In this document: piece after piece, positions 32,523 through 41,111 of the stretch
Numbering within the stretch: position 1 is the stretch's first letter
How the letters are laid out: the number at the start of each line of letters is the position of its first letter
NCBI GenBank assembly: GCA_019455065.1
Contig: JACFNC010000010.1
Span: 1 to 64,000, forward strand
Direction: 5' to 3'
From: Rhodospirillales bacterium
GTDB taxonomy: Bacteria > Pseudomonadota > Alphaproteobacteria > Rhodospirillales > Magnetospirillaceae
DNA: 64,000 nucleotides
Translations under genes and position numbers: made by a program
Notes under the pieces: model-generated
What the model was told of the DNA's origin: nothing
Databases searched by the model: none
The model's input: only the letters and a program-made list of their open reading frames with translations

Positions 32523-32558
32523 GCCGGCCGAGCACCTTTCGAAAGATAGTCGGCCGGC
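32523..32558 (-). terminator. hairpin between the solute-binding protein and the phosphotransferase genes
   Basis: A perfect 9-bp inverted repeat, GCCGGCCGA (32523-32531) and TCGGCCGGC (32550-32558), with an 18-base loop lies just after the solute-binding-protein stop. It has no U-tract. Such hairpins often protect the solute-binding-protein mRNA and lower read-through to the rest of the operon, giving more binding protein than enzyme. Confidence 0.5.
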
Positions 32559-32569
32559 ATCGCAGGGGC

Positions 32570-33760
32570 CTATTGCCAGGCCGGTTTGGGCATCAGGAAC
32601 TTCGCCGTGGCGCGGTCCTGCGGCCACACGATCTGGAACTGGCCCTGCTGCCACTGCCCCACCGAGCCGGGGGTGGCGACGTTCTCGGATCCCTTGAACT
32701 CGACCGGCCCGATCAGGGTGTCGAACTTGTTCGAGGCGACGTATTTCTGGATCTTCTCGCGATCCAGCCCCACGGCCTCGACCGCCTTTTGCAGAACCTG
32801 CAGGCTGGCGTAGGTGACGGCGCTTCCCCAGTGCTCGGGCTCCTTGCCGAACTTCTTGGTATGGGCCTCGTAATAGGCGGCGCCGGCCGCGTTGACGGAC
32901 TTGTTCCACAGGCCCATTCCGGCCACGCCTTCGGCGGCCGGGCCCATGACGTCGCGGTACAGCGGGAAGGCGATGCCCACGGCGCCGAAGAACACCTTGG
33001 GATTGAAGGCGATTTCCTTCGACTGCTTGGACGCCAGGATGCTTTCCGGCGGATAGGTGAAGGCAACGAAGGCATCGGGATTCTTGGCCTTCATCGATTG
33101 CAGCACGCCCGACAGGTCATTGGTGCCGAGCGGCACGGCCTTCATGTCGAGAACCTGGATTCCGGCCTTCTTGGTCTCGGCCTCGAACGCAGCCTTGGTC
33201 TCCATGCCGAACAGTTCGTCCATGTAGATGGCGCCCGCGGTCTTGATGCCGTTCTTCGCCATCATGTCGACCGCGGCCCCAACCATGCGGTCGGCTTGCT
33301 GAAGAATGCAGAAGAAGTACGGCAGCTTGCGGTTCACCAGATCGCGCGACAGGGCCGTCGGCGCGACGATCGGGTACTTGTAGCGGTTGGCCAACGGAGC
33401 GACGGCGAAATTGGCATTGGTTCCCCACGGCGGCAGGATCAGGTCGACCTTGTCGACGGTCATCAGCTTTTCGTAGGTGCGCACCACGGTCTCGGTGTCG
33501 CTGCGGTCGTCGTAGCCGATCAACTCGACCTTGCGCTTGACGCCGTTGACGTTGAGCCCGCCGGCGGCGTTGACCTGCTCCGCCCAGAGCAGGTAGTTCG
33601 GCTCCTGCGTGGACTGGGCCCCCGGCGCCCACGGCCCGCTGCGCGCGATGGCATATCCGATTTTCACCGGGGCGGCATCATCGGCCGCCACCGCGCCGGC
33701 GCCCAGGACGCCCATCGCCAGAACGGCAGCCGACAAAACAAGGTTCAATGGTCGACGCAT
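32570..33760 (-). CDS. HAAT-family (LivK-like) ABC transporter solute-binding protein
   Basis: The 396-residue periplasmic protein has a signal peptide (MRRPLNLVLSAAVLAMGVLG, cleavage after about AVAA) and the type I periplasmic-binding fold of the branched-chain amino acid/amide group (VKIGYAIARSGPWAPGAQ, KVELIGYDDRSDTETVVRTY, DKVDLILPPWGTNANFAVAP). The group also binds aromatic acids and many other non-amino-acid ligands. It has a strong ribosome site (GGAGGAG). The permeases and ATPases for it lie 6 kb away beyond the regulator. As the first gene of the carboxylase operon it points to an imported substrate. The motif at 33849-33862 lies 88 bases upstream of its ATG. Confidence 0.88.
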   Translation of the reverse strand: MRRPLNLVLSAAVLAMGVLGAGAVAADDAAPVKIGYAIARSGPWAPGAQSTQEPNYLLWAEQVNAAGGLNVNGVKRKVELIGYDDRSDTETVVRTYEKLMTVDKVDLILPPWGTNANFAVAPLANRYKYPIVAPTALSRDLVNRKLPYFFCILQQADRMVGAAVDMMAKNGIKTAGAIYMDELFGMETKAAFEAETKKAGIQVLDMKAVPLGTNDLSGVLQSMKAKNPDAFVAFTYPPESILASKQSKEIAFNPKVFFGAVGIAFPLYRDVMGPAAEGVAGMGLWNKSVNAAGAAYYEAHTKKFGKEPEHWGSAVTYASLQVLQKAVEAVGLDREKIQKYVASNKFDTLIGPVEFKGSENVATPGSVGQWQQGQFQIVWPQDRATAKFLMPKPAWQ

Positions 33761-33848
33761 GTTCTCCTCCCTCGTCTCGCTTGGCCCGACGAAATCGTCA
33801 CGACTCCGTTGCGGGCATGCTCGATGATGAACACCGCGTCATTCCATT

Positions 33849-33862
33849 CACCTATCCAAAGA
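33849..33862 (-). promoter_or_regulatory. shared regulon motif copy C (upstream of the carboxylase operon)
   Basis: On the minus strand this reads TCTTTGGATAGGTG, one base different from the copies at 23295 and 41112. It lies 88 bases before the solute-binding-protein ATG. It sits in the 258-base divergent region shared with the MalT-type regulator, on the side of the carboxylase operon. Confidence 0.55.
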
Positions 33863-33955
33863 CAGGTCGACGATTTACGGTTGCCACAGTAACCTGCGAA
33901 CGAACCAGAAGCGTACGGCCCGGCACGCCCGGGACCTGCGCCGGAGGGAGGTTGG

Positions 33956-34006
33956 ATGAAAGCGTCGTCACGGAGTGCGCGGGGGCGTATCGCCTCTGGC
34001 GCCTGA
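33956..34006 (+). CDS. possible 16-residue leader peptide in frame with the MalT-type regulator
   Basis: A strong Shine-Dalgarno (GGAGGGAGG, 33943-33951) precedes the ATG at 33956, which encodes MKASSRSARGRIASGA and stops at TGA 34004-34006. The regulator frame resumes directly after this stop in the same frame, with GTG at 34007 and ATG at 34019. The regulator start has a much weaker ribosome site. This may be a leader that sets regulator translation by re-initiation, or the stop may be a recent mutation shortening the regulator. Confidence 0.35.
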   Translation: MKASSRSARGRIASGA

Positions 34007-34018
34007 GTGGTCTTCGGC

Positions 34019-36730
34019 ATGAAGCTGATCACCACCAAGATCATTCCGCCAAGCGTTGCGGTGGGACTGCTCGAGCGGCCGCGCCTGTCCGGGCTGCTTG
34101 CCGAAGTGCTGCGCGTGCGCATCACGCTCGTGCGCGCCCCGGCCGGTTACGGCAAGACCAGCCAGATGATGATGTGGCACACGGCACTGCTTGCCAACGG
34201 CACGGCGGTGTGCTGGGTTTCGTTCGATCCTTCCGACCGGGACGGCTTCGAGATCCTCTCGTACGTCGCCGCCGCGCTGGAGGGGGCTGGAATCCCGATG
34301 CCGGCGATCAACGGCCTCGTGGCCACGGACGGGTCGGTGAGCACCGAGGTCGCCCTGGCCGCCCTCATCGACGACCTGCTGGTCGCGAAACAGCCTATCG
34401 TGATGTTCCTGGACGACCTGCACGTCTTGAAGTCGCAGGGGCCGCTGCGGACCCTGGCGCAGTTCATCGCACACGCCCCTGCCAATCTCCATTTCGTACT
34501 GGCTTCGCGCGAGGAGCCGAACCTGCCTCTGGCCCGCAGCCGCGTCCAGGGAAGCTGCCTGGAGGTGACCACCGAGGAACTGCGCTTCTCGGAAAACGAG
34601 ATGGCCTCGTTCATGGCGATGAACGGCCATGCCGATCTCGACGTGGACACGATCGGCGCATTGGAGGACTGCACCGAGGGATGGGCGGCAGGGTTGCGCC
34701 TTGCCTGCCTGGTGATGACCGCGGATGCCGATGCCGGCCGCATGCTGGCTACCTTCACCGGCGGCCGGCGCGCCGTCGCCGACTATTTCGCCCAGGACGT
34801 TCTGGCGCACTATTCGCCGGAGGTGCAGGATTTTCTGTTCGACACCTGCATTCTCGACCGGCTTTGCCCGGACCTGTGCGACGCTCTGACCGGGCGCGGG
34901 AACGGGCGCCGCATTCTCGACCAGATCGAGGTTTCGGGCTTGTTCCTGTTTTCGCTGGACAACGACCGCACCTGGTACCGCTATCATCACCTCTTCGCGG
35001 AATTTCTGCGGCGGCGCGCCAGCGACAGCCGCGCCGCCACGATCGCCGAACTGCACCGCCGCGCCAGCCGATGGCTGTTCGCCGCGGGCTTTCACGTCGA
35101 GGCCTTCGAACATGCCATGCAGACGGGGGACTTGTTCATGGCGGCCGGCCTCCTCGACCGCTGCTGCCTGAGCACGTTCTACGGCGGACAGGTGCGCACG
35201 CTGCTGACCCTGGCCGAACGCATCCCGCATGAAATTCTCATCCAGTTCCCCCGGGTCACGCTGACCAAGGCGTGGACGTTGATCATCCAATGGCAGTTCG
35301 ACGAGGCGCGACCGCTGCTCGTAGCCACGCGCCGGCGCCTCGACTCCATGCGCGCGGAGGGAGCGAGCGCGGATGAATTGGCGGAACTGGAATACCTGCT
35401 GCTCCATCGCGAGATGATGCTGGCGCAGTTCGAGGACGACATGCCCTTGGTGGCGCGGCAATGCCGCGAACTGCTCGCCGTCCCGATCGAGGCGGACGCC
35501 TACGTCAGCGGCACGCTCTACACGTCGCTGATTTTCGCGGAACGGGAACAGTTCCGCCTATCCGAGACAACGCCAATGGCGGTCAGGGCCATCAGCCATT
35601 TCCGTCGGTCGGGAAGCCGATTCGTGATCGTCTGGCATCAGTCCATCGTGGGACCGACCCGCCTTCTGGCCGGCAGTACCGACATGGCGCTCGAAGCCCT
35701 GCAGGAAGGATTCGAGGCGGCGTCCGGCATCGCCGGGCCGTTTTCGCCGCTTGCCGCGATGCCGTCGCTGCTTCGGGCCGAAGTGCATTACGAGCGCAAC
35801 GATCTCGAGGAGGCCGAACGCCTGTGCACGACCTATCTGCCGATGGCGGGCGAACTGGGTTTCATCGACCAACTGGTGGCGGGCTATCTGACGCGGGCCC
35901 GGCTCTTTCGCCTGGACGGCGACGTCACGGCGGCGGCGGCCACCCTGGACGAGGGGCTGGAGGCCGCCAAGGCGAAGGGGTTCGACAGGCTGGCGCGCCA
36001 TCTCTGGTGCGAGCGCATCACCCATTTGCTGCGCGACGGCCGGAACGCCGAGGCGTTGGCCCTGGTCCAGCGCCACCAGCTCGTTCCCAAGGAGCCGGTG
36101 CTGCCGCTGGGAACGGTGACGACCAAGAACGAGGTCGAGGCGGTGTTGTGGGTGCGGGTGGCGCTGGTGCGCAACAAGGTTCGCCAGGCGATCAACGTCG
36201 CCGGCAAGTGGCGCGCCTTCACCGAGCGGGCGGGTGCGATCCGGTCGACGATACGCTGGGACATCCTGTTGGCGCAGGCTCTGATGCTGCATGGCGACAT
36301 GCCGGCGGCCCAGCGGTCGCTTCGGCGGGCGGTGGCGAATGCCGGTCCGGGCCGTTTCATCCGCTGCTTCCTGGACGAGGGCGTGTCCATCATCCACCTC
36401 CTTTCGCAGACCTACGGTCCCCGCCCGACCGCTGCGGAGGGGTTTGCGGGCACGTTGTTGCAGTTGGCCCGCCCCCATGAGGTGTGCCGGTATACGGCCG
36501 ACCTCGACCCCGAGATGCCGCGCGAGGCGCTCAACCCGCGCGAGATCGAGATCCTGCTGCTGGTGGACGCCGGCATGCTGAACAAGGAAATCGGCTTGCG
36601 GCTGGGAATCACCGAGGGTTCGGTGAAGTGGTATCTCCAGCAGATCTACGACAAACTCGGCACGCGGCGGCGCTCGGTCGCCGTGCAGTGGGCGCGCCAA
36701 CTCGGGCTGTTGTCGGGGCAGGCCCGGTAG
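34019..36730 (+). CDS. MalT/AlkS-type ATP-dependent LuxR-family transcription activator
   Basis: The 903-residue protein has an N-terminal STAND ATPase domain with Walker A APAGYGKT (40-47) and the hhhhDDLH Walker B (IVMFLDDLHVL). A long helical repeat (TPR-like) middle region follows, then a C-terminal LuxR helix-turn-helix (LNPREIEILLLVDAGMLNKE and KWYLQQIYDKLGTRRRSVAV). MalT-type proteins bind an inducer and ATP, oligomerise and activate promoters of catabolic operons. AlkS controls alkane oxidation in this way. The gene sits between the two operons that share the TCTTTRGATAGGTG motif and is the natural candidate to control them. The ATG at 34019 (MKLITTKIIPP) matches family starts. Confidence 0.88.
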   Translation: MKLITTKIIPPSVAVGLLERPRLSGLLAEVLRVRITLVRAPAGYGKTSQMMMWHTALLANGTAVCWVSFDPSDRDGFEILSYVAAALEGAGIPMPAINGLVATDGSVSTEVALAALIDDLLVAKQPIVMFLDDLHVLKSQGPLRTLAQFIAHAPANLHFVLASREEPNLPLARSRVQGSCLEVTTEELRFSENEMASFMAMNGHADLDVDTIGALEDCTEGWAAGLRLACLVMTADADAGRMLATFTGGRRAVADYFAQDVLAHYSPEVQDFLFDTCILDRLCPDLCDALTGRGNGRRILDQIEVSGLFLFSLDNDRTWYRYHHLFAEFLRRRASDSRAATIAELHRRASRWLFAAGFHVEAFEHAMQTGDLFMAAGLLDRCCLSTFYGGQVRTLLTLAERIPHEILIQFPRVTLTKAWTLIIQWQFDEARPLLVATRRRLDSMRAEGASADELAELEYLLLHREMMLAQFEDDMPLVARQCRELLAVPIEADAYVSGTLYTSLIFAEREQFRLSETTPMAVRAISHFRRSGSRFVIVWHQSIVGPTRLLAGSTDMALEALQEGFEAASGIAGPFSPLAAMPSLLRAEVHYERNDLEEAERLCTTYLPMAGELGFIDQLVAGYLTRARLFRLDGDVTAAAATLDEGLEAAKAKGFDRLARHLWCERITHLLRDGRNAEALALVQRHQLVPKEPVLPLGTVTTKNEVEAVLWVRVALVRNKVRQAINVAGKWRAFTERAGAIRSTIRWDILLAQALMLHGDMPAAQRSLRRAVANAGPGRFIRCFLDEGVSIIHLLSQTYGPRPTAAEGFAGTLLQLARPHEVCRYTADLDPEMPREALNPREIEILLLVDAGMLNKEIGLRLGITEGSVKWYLQQIYDKLGTRRRSVAVQWARQLGLLSGQAR

Positions 36731-36737
36731 GCGCCCG

Positions 36738-37748
36738 TCAGAGCCTGACGACAACCTTTCCGAAATGCGCGCCGGCCGCCAGATGCCGGTAGGCGTCCAG
36801 CGCCTGATCGAACTCGAACACCTTGCCGATCACCGGGCGCAGCGTGTGGGCGGCGATCGCCGCGTTCATGTCGGCGAAGTCCTGCCGCGAGCCGACATAC
36901 ACGCCCTGCAACCGGATGGCCCGCGCAACGAGCGGCATCGGATTGACCTCGCCGGTGCCGGCGACGAGGCCGATCATGACGACCGTGCCCCCGACGCGCA
37001 CGGCGCGCAGCGAACGTTGCAGCGTGCCCGGTCCGCCGACCTCGACCACGAGGTCCACTCCCCGGCCGCCGGTCAGCTTAAGTACCTCGACGTCCCAGTC
37101 GGCGACGCTGCGGTAGTTGAGGGTATGGTCGGCGCCCAGCGCGCGGGCACGCTCGATCTTCTCCTCGCTGCCCGAGGTCTGGATCGCCGTCGCGCCGTGG
37201 AGCTTGGCGAATTGCAGCGCGAACATGGACACACCGCCGGTGCCCAACAAGAGCACCGTCTGCCCGGCGTGAACCTGCCCGACACCGACGACGGCGTTCC
37301 ACGCCGTGACGGCGGCGCAGGGCAGTGTTGCCGCCTCCTCGAAGCCGAGATGGCCCGGCACCGCCACCACGCCCGTTTCGGGCAGGACGACATACTCGGC
37401 CAGCATGCCGTCGACGCTGCCGCCCAGAGCGGCCTTGGTGACCTCGGCGCTGATCGGGCCCGCGGCCCAGCGTGGGAAGAACGCACCGGCCACCCGATCC
37501 CCCGGCTTGACGGAGGCGACGCCGCCGCCCACCGCCACCACCTCGCCGGCGCCGTCCGACAACGGGACGACCGATGGTTTGGTGGCCGCCCCATAACGCC
37601 CCTTGGCGACGAGAAGGTCGCGGTAGTTCAGGGAGGCGGCGCGCACCCGGATGAGCACTTCGCCAAGCCCCGGCTCCGGCCGCGGGCGCGCTGAATTCAA
37701 TTCGATCCCATCGATTCCCCGGGCATCGCGGACCTCATAGGCTCTCAT
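36738..37748 (-). CDS. medium-chain dehydrogenase/reductase (alcohol dehydrogenase or quinone reductase type)
   Basis: The 336-residue MDR protein has a GroES-like catalytic domain (RAASLNYRDLLVAKGRY) and a Rossmann domain (GQTVLLLGTGGVSMFALQFA, then ALGADHTLNYR). The position of the catalytic zinc cysteine carries Asn (SLNYRDLL) and no structural-zinc cysteine cluster is seen, so it is probably a zinc-free member. These act on NAD(P)H-linked alcohol/ketone or quinone/enone pairs. It is the last gene of the transporter operon, 16 bases after the livF stop. In the proposed pathway it could oxidise a secondary alcohol to the ketone or reduce an enone; neither is shown. It converges with the regulator gene. 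Confidence 0.82.
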   Translation of the reverse strand: MRAYEVRDARGIDGIELNSARPRPEPGLGEVLIRVRAASLNYRDLLVAKGRYGAATKPSVVPLSDGAGEVVAVGGGVASVKPGDRVAGAFFPRWAAGPISAEVTKAALGGSVDGMLAEYVVLPETGVVAVPGHLGFEEAATLPCAAVTAWNAVVGVGQVHAGQTVLLLGTGGVSMFALQFAKLHGATAIQTSGSEEKIERARALGADHTLNYRSVADWDVEVLKLTGGRGVDLVVEVGGPGTLQRSLRAVRVGGTVVMIGLVAGTGEVNPMPLVARAIRLQGVYVGSRQDFADMNAAIAAHTLRPVIGKVFEFDQALDAYRHLAAGAHFGKVVVRL

Positions 37749-37764
37749 GGCTCGTTCCTCCCCC

Positions 37765-38475
37765 TTACGCCACGCCGAGATAGGCCGCCTGGACGAGATC
37801 GGAGGTGAGCACGGTCGCCGCCGGCCCGGCCGCGACCATCCGGCCGCGCTCGATCACATAGGCGTGGTCGGCGATGGCAAGCGCCTTGGCCACGTTCTGC
37901 TCGACCAGCAGGATGGTGATGCCCTCGTCCCGGATGCGGGCAACCAGCGACAGCAGTTCGTCGACCATGCGCGGCGCGAGGCCGAGCGAAGGCTCGTCGA
38001 GCATGAGCACCCGTGGCCGGCCGGCGAGGGCGCGGCCGATGGCGAGCATCTGCTGTTCGCCGCCGCTCATGGTGCCGGCCAACTGGTCGCGACGCTCGCT
38101 GAGGCGCGGGAACATCTCCAGCACCCAGTCGACGCGGCGGGCGCGTTCGTGCCGCGGCAACAGCCATCCGCCGAGTTCCAGGTTTTCGATCACCGTCATC
38201 TTGGGGAACAGCCGCCGCCCCTCCGGCACCAGGGCGAGCCCCGCCCGCACAGCGGCGAGCGCGTCCGAGGGCTTCAGCATGCGCTCGCCGATGCTCACCG
38301 TTCCCGTCCGCGGCAGAAGACCCGCCAGGCCGTTCAACAGCGTGGTCTTGCCGGCGCCGTTGGCGCCGATGATGGCCGTGATGCTGCCCGGATCGACCGC
38401 GAGTTCGAGATCGGCAATGACCTGAAAGCCGCCATATCCCGCACCCAGGCCCGACGCGCACATCCCGACCGTCAT
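37765..38475 (-). CDS. livF: HAAT-family ABC transporter ATPase (LivF-like)
   Basis: The 236-residue ATPase has Walker A IGANGAGKTTLLNGLAG, the signature MSGGEQQMLAIGRALAG and Walker B PRVLMLDEPSLGLAP. The pattern IVEQN-like (LLVEQNVAKALAIADHAYV) is typical of LivF. It begins in an ATGA overlap with livG (ATG 38475). With LivG it powers import through LivH/LivM of the ligand captured by the solute-binding protein encoded at 32570-33760. Confidence 0.88.
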   Translation of the reverse strand: MTVGMCASGLGAGYGGFQVIADLELAVDPGSITAIIGANGAGKTTLLNGLAGLLPRTGTVSIGERMLKPSDALAAVRAGLALVPEGRRLFPKMTVIENLELGGWLLPRHERARRVDWVLEMFPRLSERRDQLAGTMSGGEQQMLAIGRALAGRPRVLMLDEPSLGLAPRMVDELLSLVARIRDEGITILLVEQNVAKALAIADHAYVIERGRMVAAGPAATVLTSDLVQAAYLGVA

Positions 38476-39224
38476 GGCGCAACCTCCATGGGCGCCCCCA
38501 GATAGGCCTCGACGACGGCGGCGTCCCGGACCACCTCTCCCGGCGGCCCGTCGGCGATCAACTCGCCGTGATGCAGCACGATCACGCGCTCCACCGCCCG
38601 CATGATCACCCCCACCGCATGCTCGATCCAAACCACCGCCAAGCCCAACTCGTCACGGCAACGGCGGATCAGTTCGGCCATCCTCTGGACCTCCGCTTCC
38701 GTCAGTCCGGCGGCCACCTCGTCGAGCAGGAGAAGGCGTGGCCGCGTCGAGAGCGCCATTGCGATTTCGAGAAGCCGCTGGCGGGCGGGCGTGATGGCGG
38801 CGGCCTCGACCTCGGCATCGTCCCGGAGACCCACGAATGCGAGCAGGTCGTCGACCTCGCCGGGAACCTGGGGGTTGTGGTCGGCGCGGCGCCCGGCGAA
38901 GGCGCGGCCGAAGCGCACGTTCTCGGCCACCGTCATCGGCCCGAAAACGCGCGGCGTCTGGAAGGTGCGGGCGATGCCGGCACGGGCGAAATGGTCCGGC
39001 CGGCGGCCGGCGAACTCCCGTCCGTCTATGCGCAGGGTCCCGCTGGTGGGCGCGATCGTCCCCGACAAGATGTTGAAGAACGTCGTCTTGCCCGCGCCGT
39101 TGGGGCCGATCAGGCCGACCAGCTCGCCCGGCCGGATCCACAGACTGACGTTGCTGACCGCCGTGAGGCCGCCGAAACGCACGGTGACCCGCTCCGCGAC
39201 CAGACCTTGCGACGGCGCCGTCAT
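38472..39224 (-). CDS. livG: HAAT-family ABC transporter ATPase (LivG-like)
   Basis: The 250-residue ATPase has Walker A IGPNGAGKTTFFNILSG, the Q-loop region ARTFQTPRVFGPMTVAENV and Walker B PRLLLLDEVAAGL. The signature is degenerate (ITPARQRLLEIAMAL in place of LSxGxQ), a known trait of some LivG proteins. ATGA overlaps connect it with livM and livF. The D-loop reads EVAAGLTE, as in LivG. Confidence 0.88.
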   Translation of the reverse strand: MTAPSQGLVAERVTVRFGGLTAVSNVSLWIRPGELVGLIGPNGAGKTTFFNILSGTIAPTSGTLRIDGREFAGRRPDHFARAGIARTFQTPRVFGPMTVAENVRFGRAFAGRRADHNPQVPGEVDDLLAFVGLRDDAEVEAAAITPARQRLLEIAMALSTRPRLLLLDEVAAGLTEAEVQRMAELIRRCRDELGLAVVWIEHAVGVIMRAVERVIVLHHGELIADGPPGEVVRDAAVVEAYLGAPMEVAP

Positions 39225-40126
39225 CGGTTCACCCGCCCCGCCCGGCGCCACAGCCCGGCCAGACCGTTGGGAAGGTAGAGCATGGAAAGGATGAGCAAGA
39301 GGCCCAGCGCGATCATGTAGGCGTAGGGAAACTGCAGCCGCAGATACTCGGCGATCAGGCTGAACAGGATGGCCGCGACGACCGGCCCGGCGATGCTGCC
39401 GGCGCCGCCGATCATGGCGATCAGGACGGTCTGCAGGCCGATGAAGGGATTGAACACGGCCAGCGGCTCGATGTAGGTCCAGCGCACCGCCATCGCGGCG
39501 CCGATGCCGCCGGCCACCGCCGCGGCCAGGGTGAAGCCGGCGATCTTGATGCGGCGTGTCGGCACCCCCAGGGTCTCGGCGCGCTGCTCGTCGGCTCCGA
39601 TGCCGGCCAGCGCCAGGCCGAAGCGGCTGCGGCGCACCGCCACCGCGATGGCCACGGCGGCCACGGCCAGGGCCAGCACGGTATAGTAGACGACGAGGTC
39701 GGAAGGAACCTCGGTGAGCATGCGGCCGACGGTTCCGGCGTACTGCTTCTCGCCATAGGTCATGGCGTGGCGCACCAGTTCGGCGAGGCCGAAGGTGAGG
39801 ACCGCGAAGTAGGTCCCGCGCAGATGCAGGATCATGCCGCCGGTGCCCGCCGCAAAGGCCGCCGCCAGCGCCGCGCCGCCGAGGATGACCACCGGCCAGG
39901 GCAGCCAGTCGAGGGTCCACGCGCACACATAGGCGCCAAGCCCGAAGAATGCCGCGGTGCCGAACGAAATGTAGCCGGTGGCACCCGAGAACATCGACCA
40001 CGACGTGGCCAGCGCCACGTACATCAGGCAGGTCAGGGTCAGCGACAGGACGTAGGGCGAACCGAGGCCCGGCAGCAGGGCGGCCGCGACTCCGGCGACG
40101 GCGACGGGGGCGTAGGCGCGCATCAT
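39221..40126 (-). CDS. livM: HAAT-family ABC transporter permease (LivM-like)
   Basis: The 301-residue inner-membrane permease has eight or nine helices. It carries the LivM core GYISFGTAAFFGLGAY, the EAA-like loop with GIGADEQRAETLGVPTRRIK and GGAGSIAGPVVAAILFSLIA. The ATG at 40126 is taken because it makes an ATGA overlap with livH. It pairs with LivH to form the channel. Confidence 0.88.
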   Translation of the reverse strand: MMRAYAPVAVAGVAAALLPGLGSPYVLSLTLTCLMYVALATSWSMFSGATGYISFGTAAFFGLGAYVCAWTLDWLPWPVVILGGAALAAAFAAGTGGMILHLRGTYFAVLTFGLAELVRHAMTYGEKQYAGTVGRMLTEVPSDLVVYYTVLALAVAAVAIAVAVRRSRFGLALAGIGADEQRAETLGVPTRRIKIAGFTLAAAVAGGIGAAMAVRWTYIEPLAVFNPFIGLQTVLIAMIGGAGSIAGPVVAAILFSLIAEYLRLQFPYAYMIALGLLLILSMLYLPNGLAGLWRRAGRVNR

Positions 40127-41004
40127 CGCGCGAACAGCCCGTTGGGGCGGGCGATCAGGACCGCGACGAACACCAGATAGGACAGCAGCATCTTCAGCGA
40201 CGGGCTGGTCAGTTCGACGCCCACCGCCTCGATCACCCCGAGCAGGACGCCGCCGATGAGACTTCCCGAGACGCTGCCGAAACCGCCCAGCGTGATGACG
40301 ATCAGCGCCGTCACCGTGTAGGGCTGCCCGATCGAGGGCGAGATGGTGTAGAAGGTCGAGATCAGCGCGCCGGCCAGCCCGGCGAGCCCGAGCCCGACGC
40401 CGAAGACCAGCGGATGCAGCACGCGCACGTCGATGCCCACCAGCGTGGCGCCGACCGGCGACTGCATCAACGCCCGCACCGCCTTGCCGACCAGGGTCAG
40501 GCGCAGCCACAGGATCATGGCGCCGCCCACCGCAAGGGCGATGGCGCAGGCGAGCAGCTTGTCGCCGTTGACGACCAGGGTGCCCAGGCGCACCGCCTCG
40601 AGCGAGCCCTGGCCGCCGCGCAGGTCGGCGTCCCAGGCCAGCAGGGCCGCGTTCTGGACGATGAACATCAACCCGAAGCTGACGATCAGGCCGCGCGCCT
40701 CGAACACCTCGGGATTGGGGGCCACCCGCGCCAGCGGCCGGAACAGGACCGCGTGCAGGGCGAAGCCGGTGACCGCAAGAACGACGAAAACGGCCGGCAT
40801 CAGCAGGTGCGGCGAGGTGCCGATCAGGGTGGTTCCCCAGAACGTCAGGTAGGCGCCCACCATCAGGAACTCGCCATGCGCGACGTTGAGAATGCGCATG
40901 AGGCCGTATTGCAGGTTCAGCCCCACCGCGACCACCGCGTAGATGCCGCCGATGATGAGACCCGAGACGATGACGTTGGCCCACGCCTCAAGCATGGGCG
41001 CCAT
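40123..41004 (-). CDS. livH: HAAT-family ABC transporter permease (LivH-like)
   Basis: The 293-residue permease has the LivH features GLIIGGIYAVVAVGLNLQYG, MRILNVAHGEFLMVGAY and TLGGFGSVSGSLIGGVLLGV. It is the first gene of the operon livH-livM-livG-livF-dehydrogenase. It starts 107 bases downstream of motif copy B. No second solute-binding protein is present, so the one in the carboxylase operon must serve it. Confidence 0.88.
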   Translation of the reverse strand: MAPMLEAWANVIVSGLIIGGIYAVVAVGLNLQYGLMRILNVAHGEFLMVGAYLTFWGTTLIGTSPHLLMPAVFVVLAVTGFALHAVLFRPLARVAPNPEVFEARGLIVSFGLMFIVQNAALLAWDADLRGGQGSLEAVRLGTLVVNGDKLLACAIALAVGGAMILWLRLTLVGKAVRALMQSPVGATLVGIDVRVLHPLVFGVGLGLAGLAGALISTFYTISPSIGQPYTVTALIVITLGGFGSVSGSLIGGVLLGVIEAVGVELTSPSLKMLLSYLVFVAVLIARPNGLFAR

Positions 41005-41111
41005 ACGCGACTGATGCCTTTCCGCCGGCCAAGTTCCCCTCCCTGTGGCCCGCGCAGCAATTTCGCGGAGCTCGTATTGTGGGTCATGATGCGGGAAATC
41101 GCAGGCGCCGG

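Noticed and set aside
33915-33942. sigma-54 promoter (CGGCACGCCC ... TGCG) upstream of the regulator
   Set aside because: The GG-to-GC spacing is wrong for sigma-54, and the MalT-type regulator does not need it.
34004-34006. TGA between the leader frame and the regulator as a selenocysteine or read-through codon
   Set aside because: No SECIS-like hairpin follows, the upstream 16 residues look unlike any MalT-family N-terminus, and a family-typical start lies just downstream.
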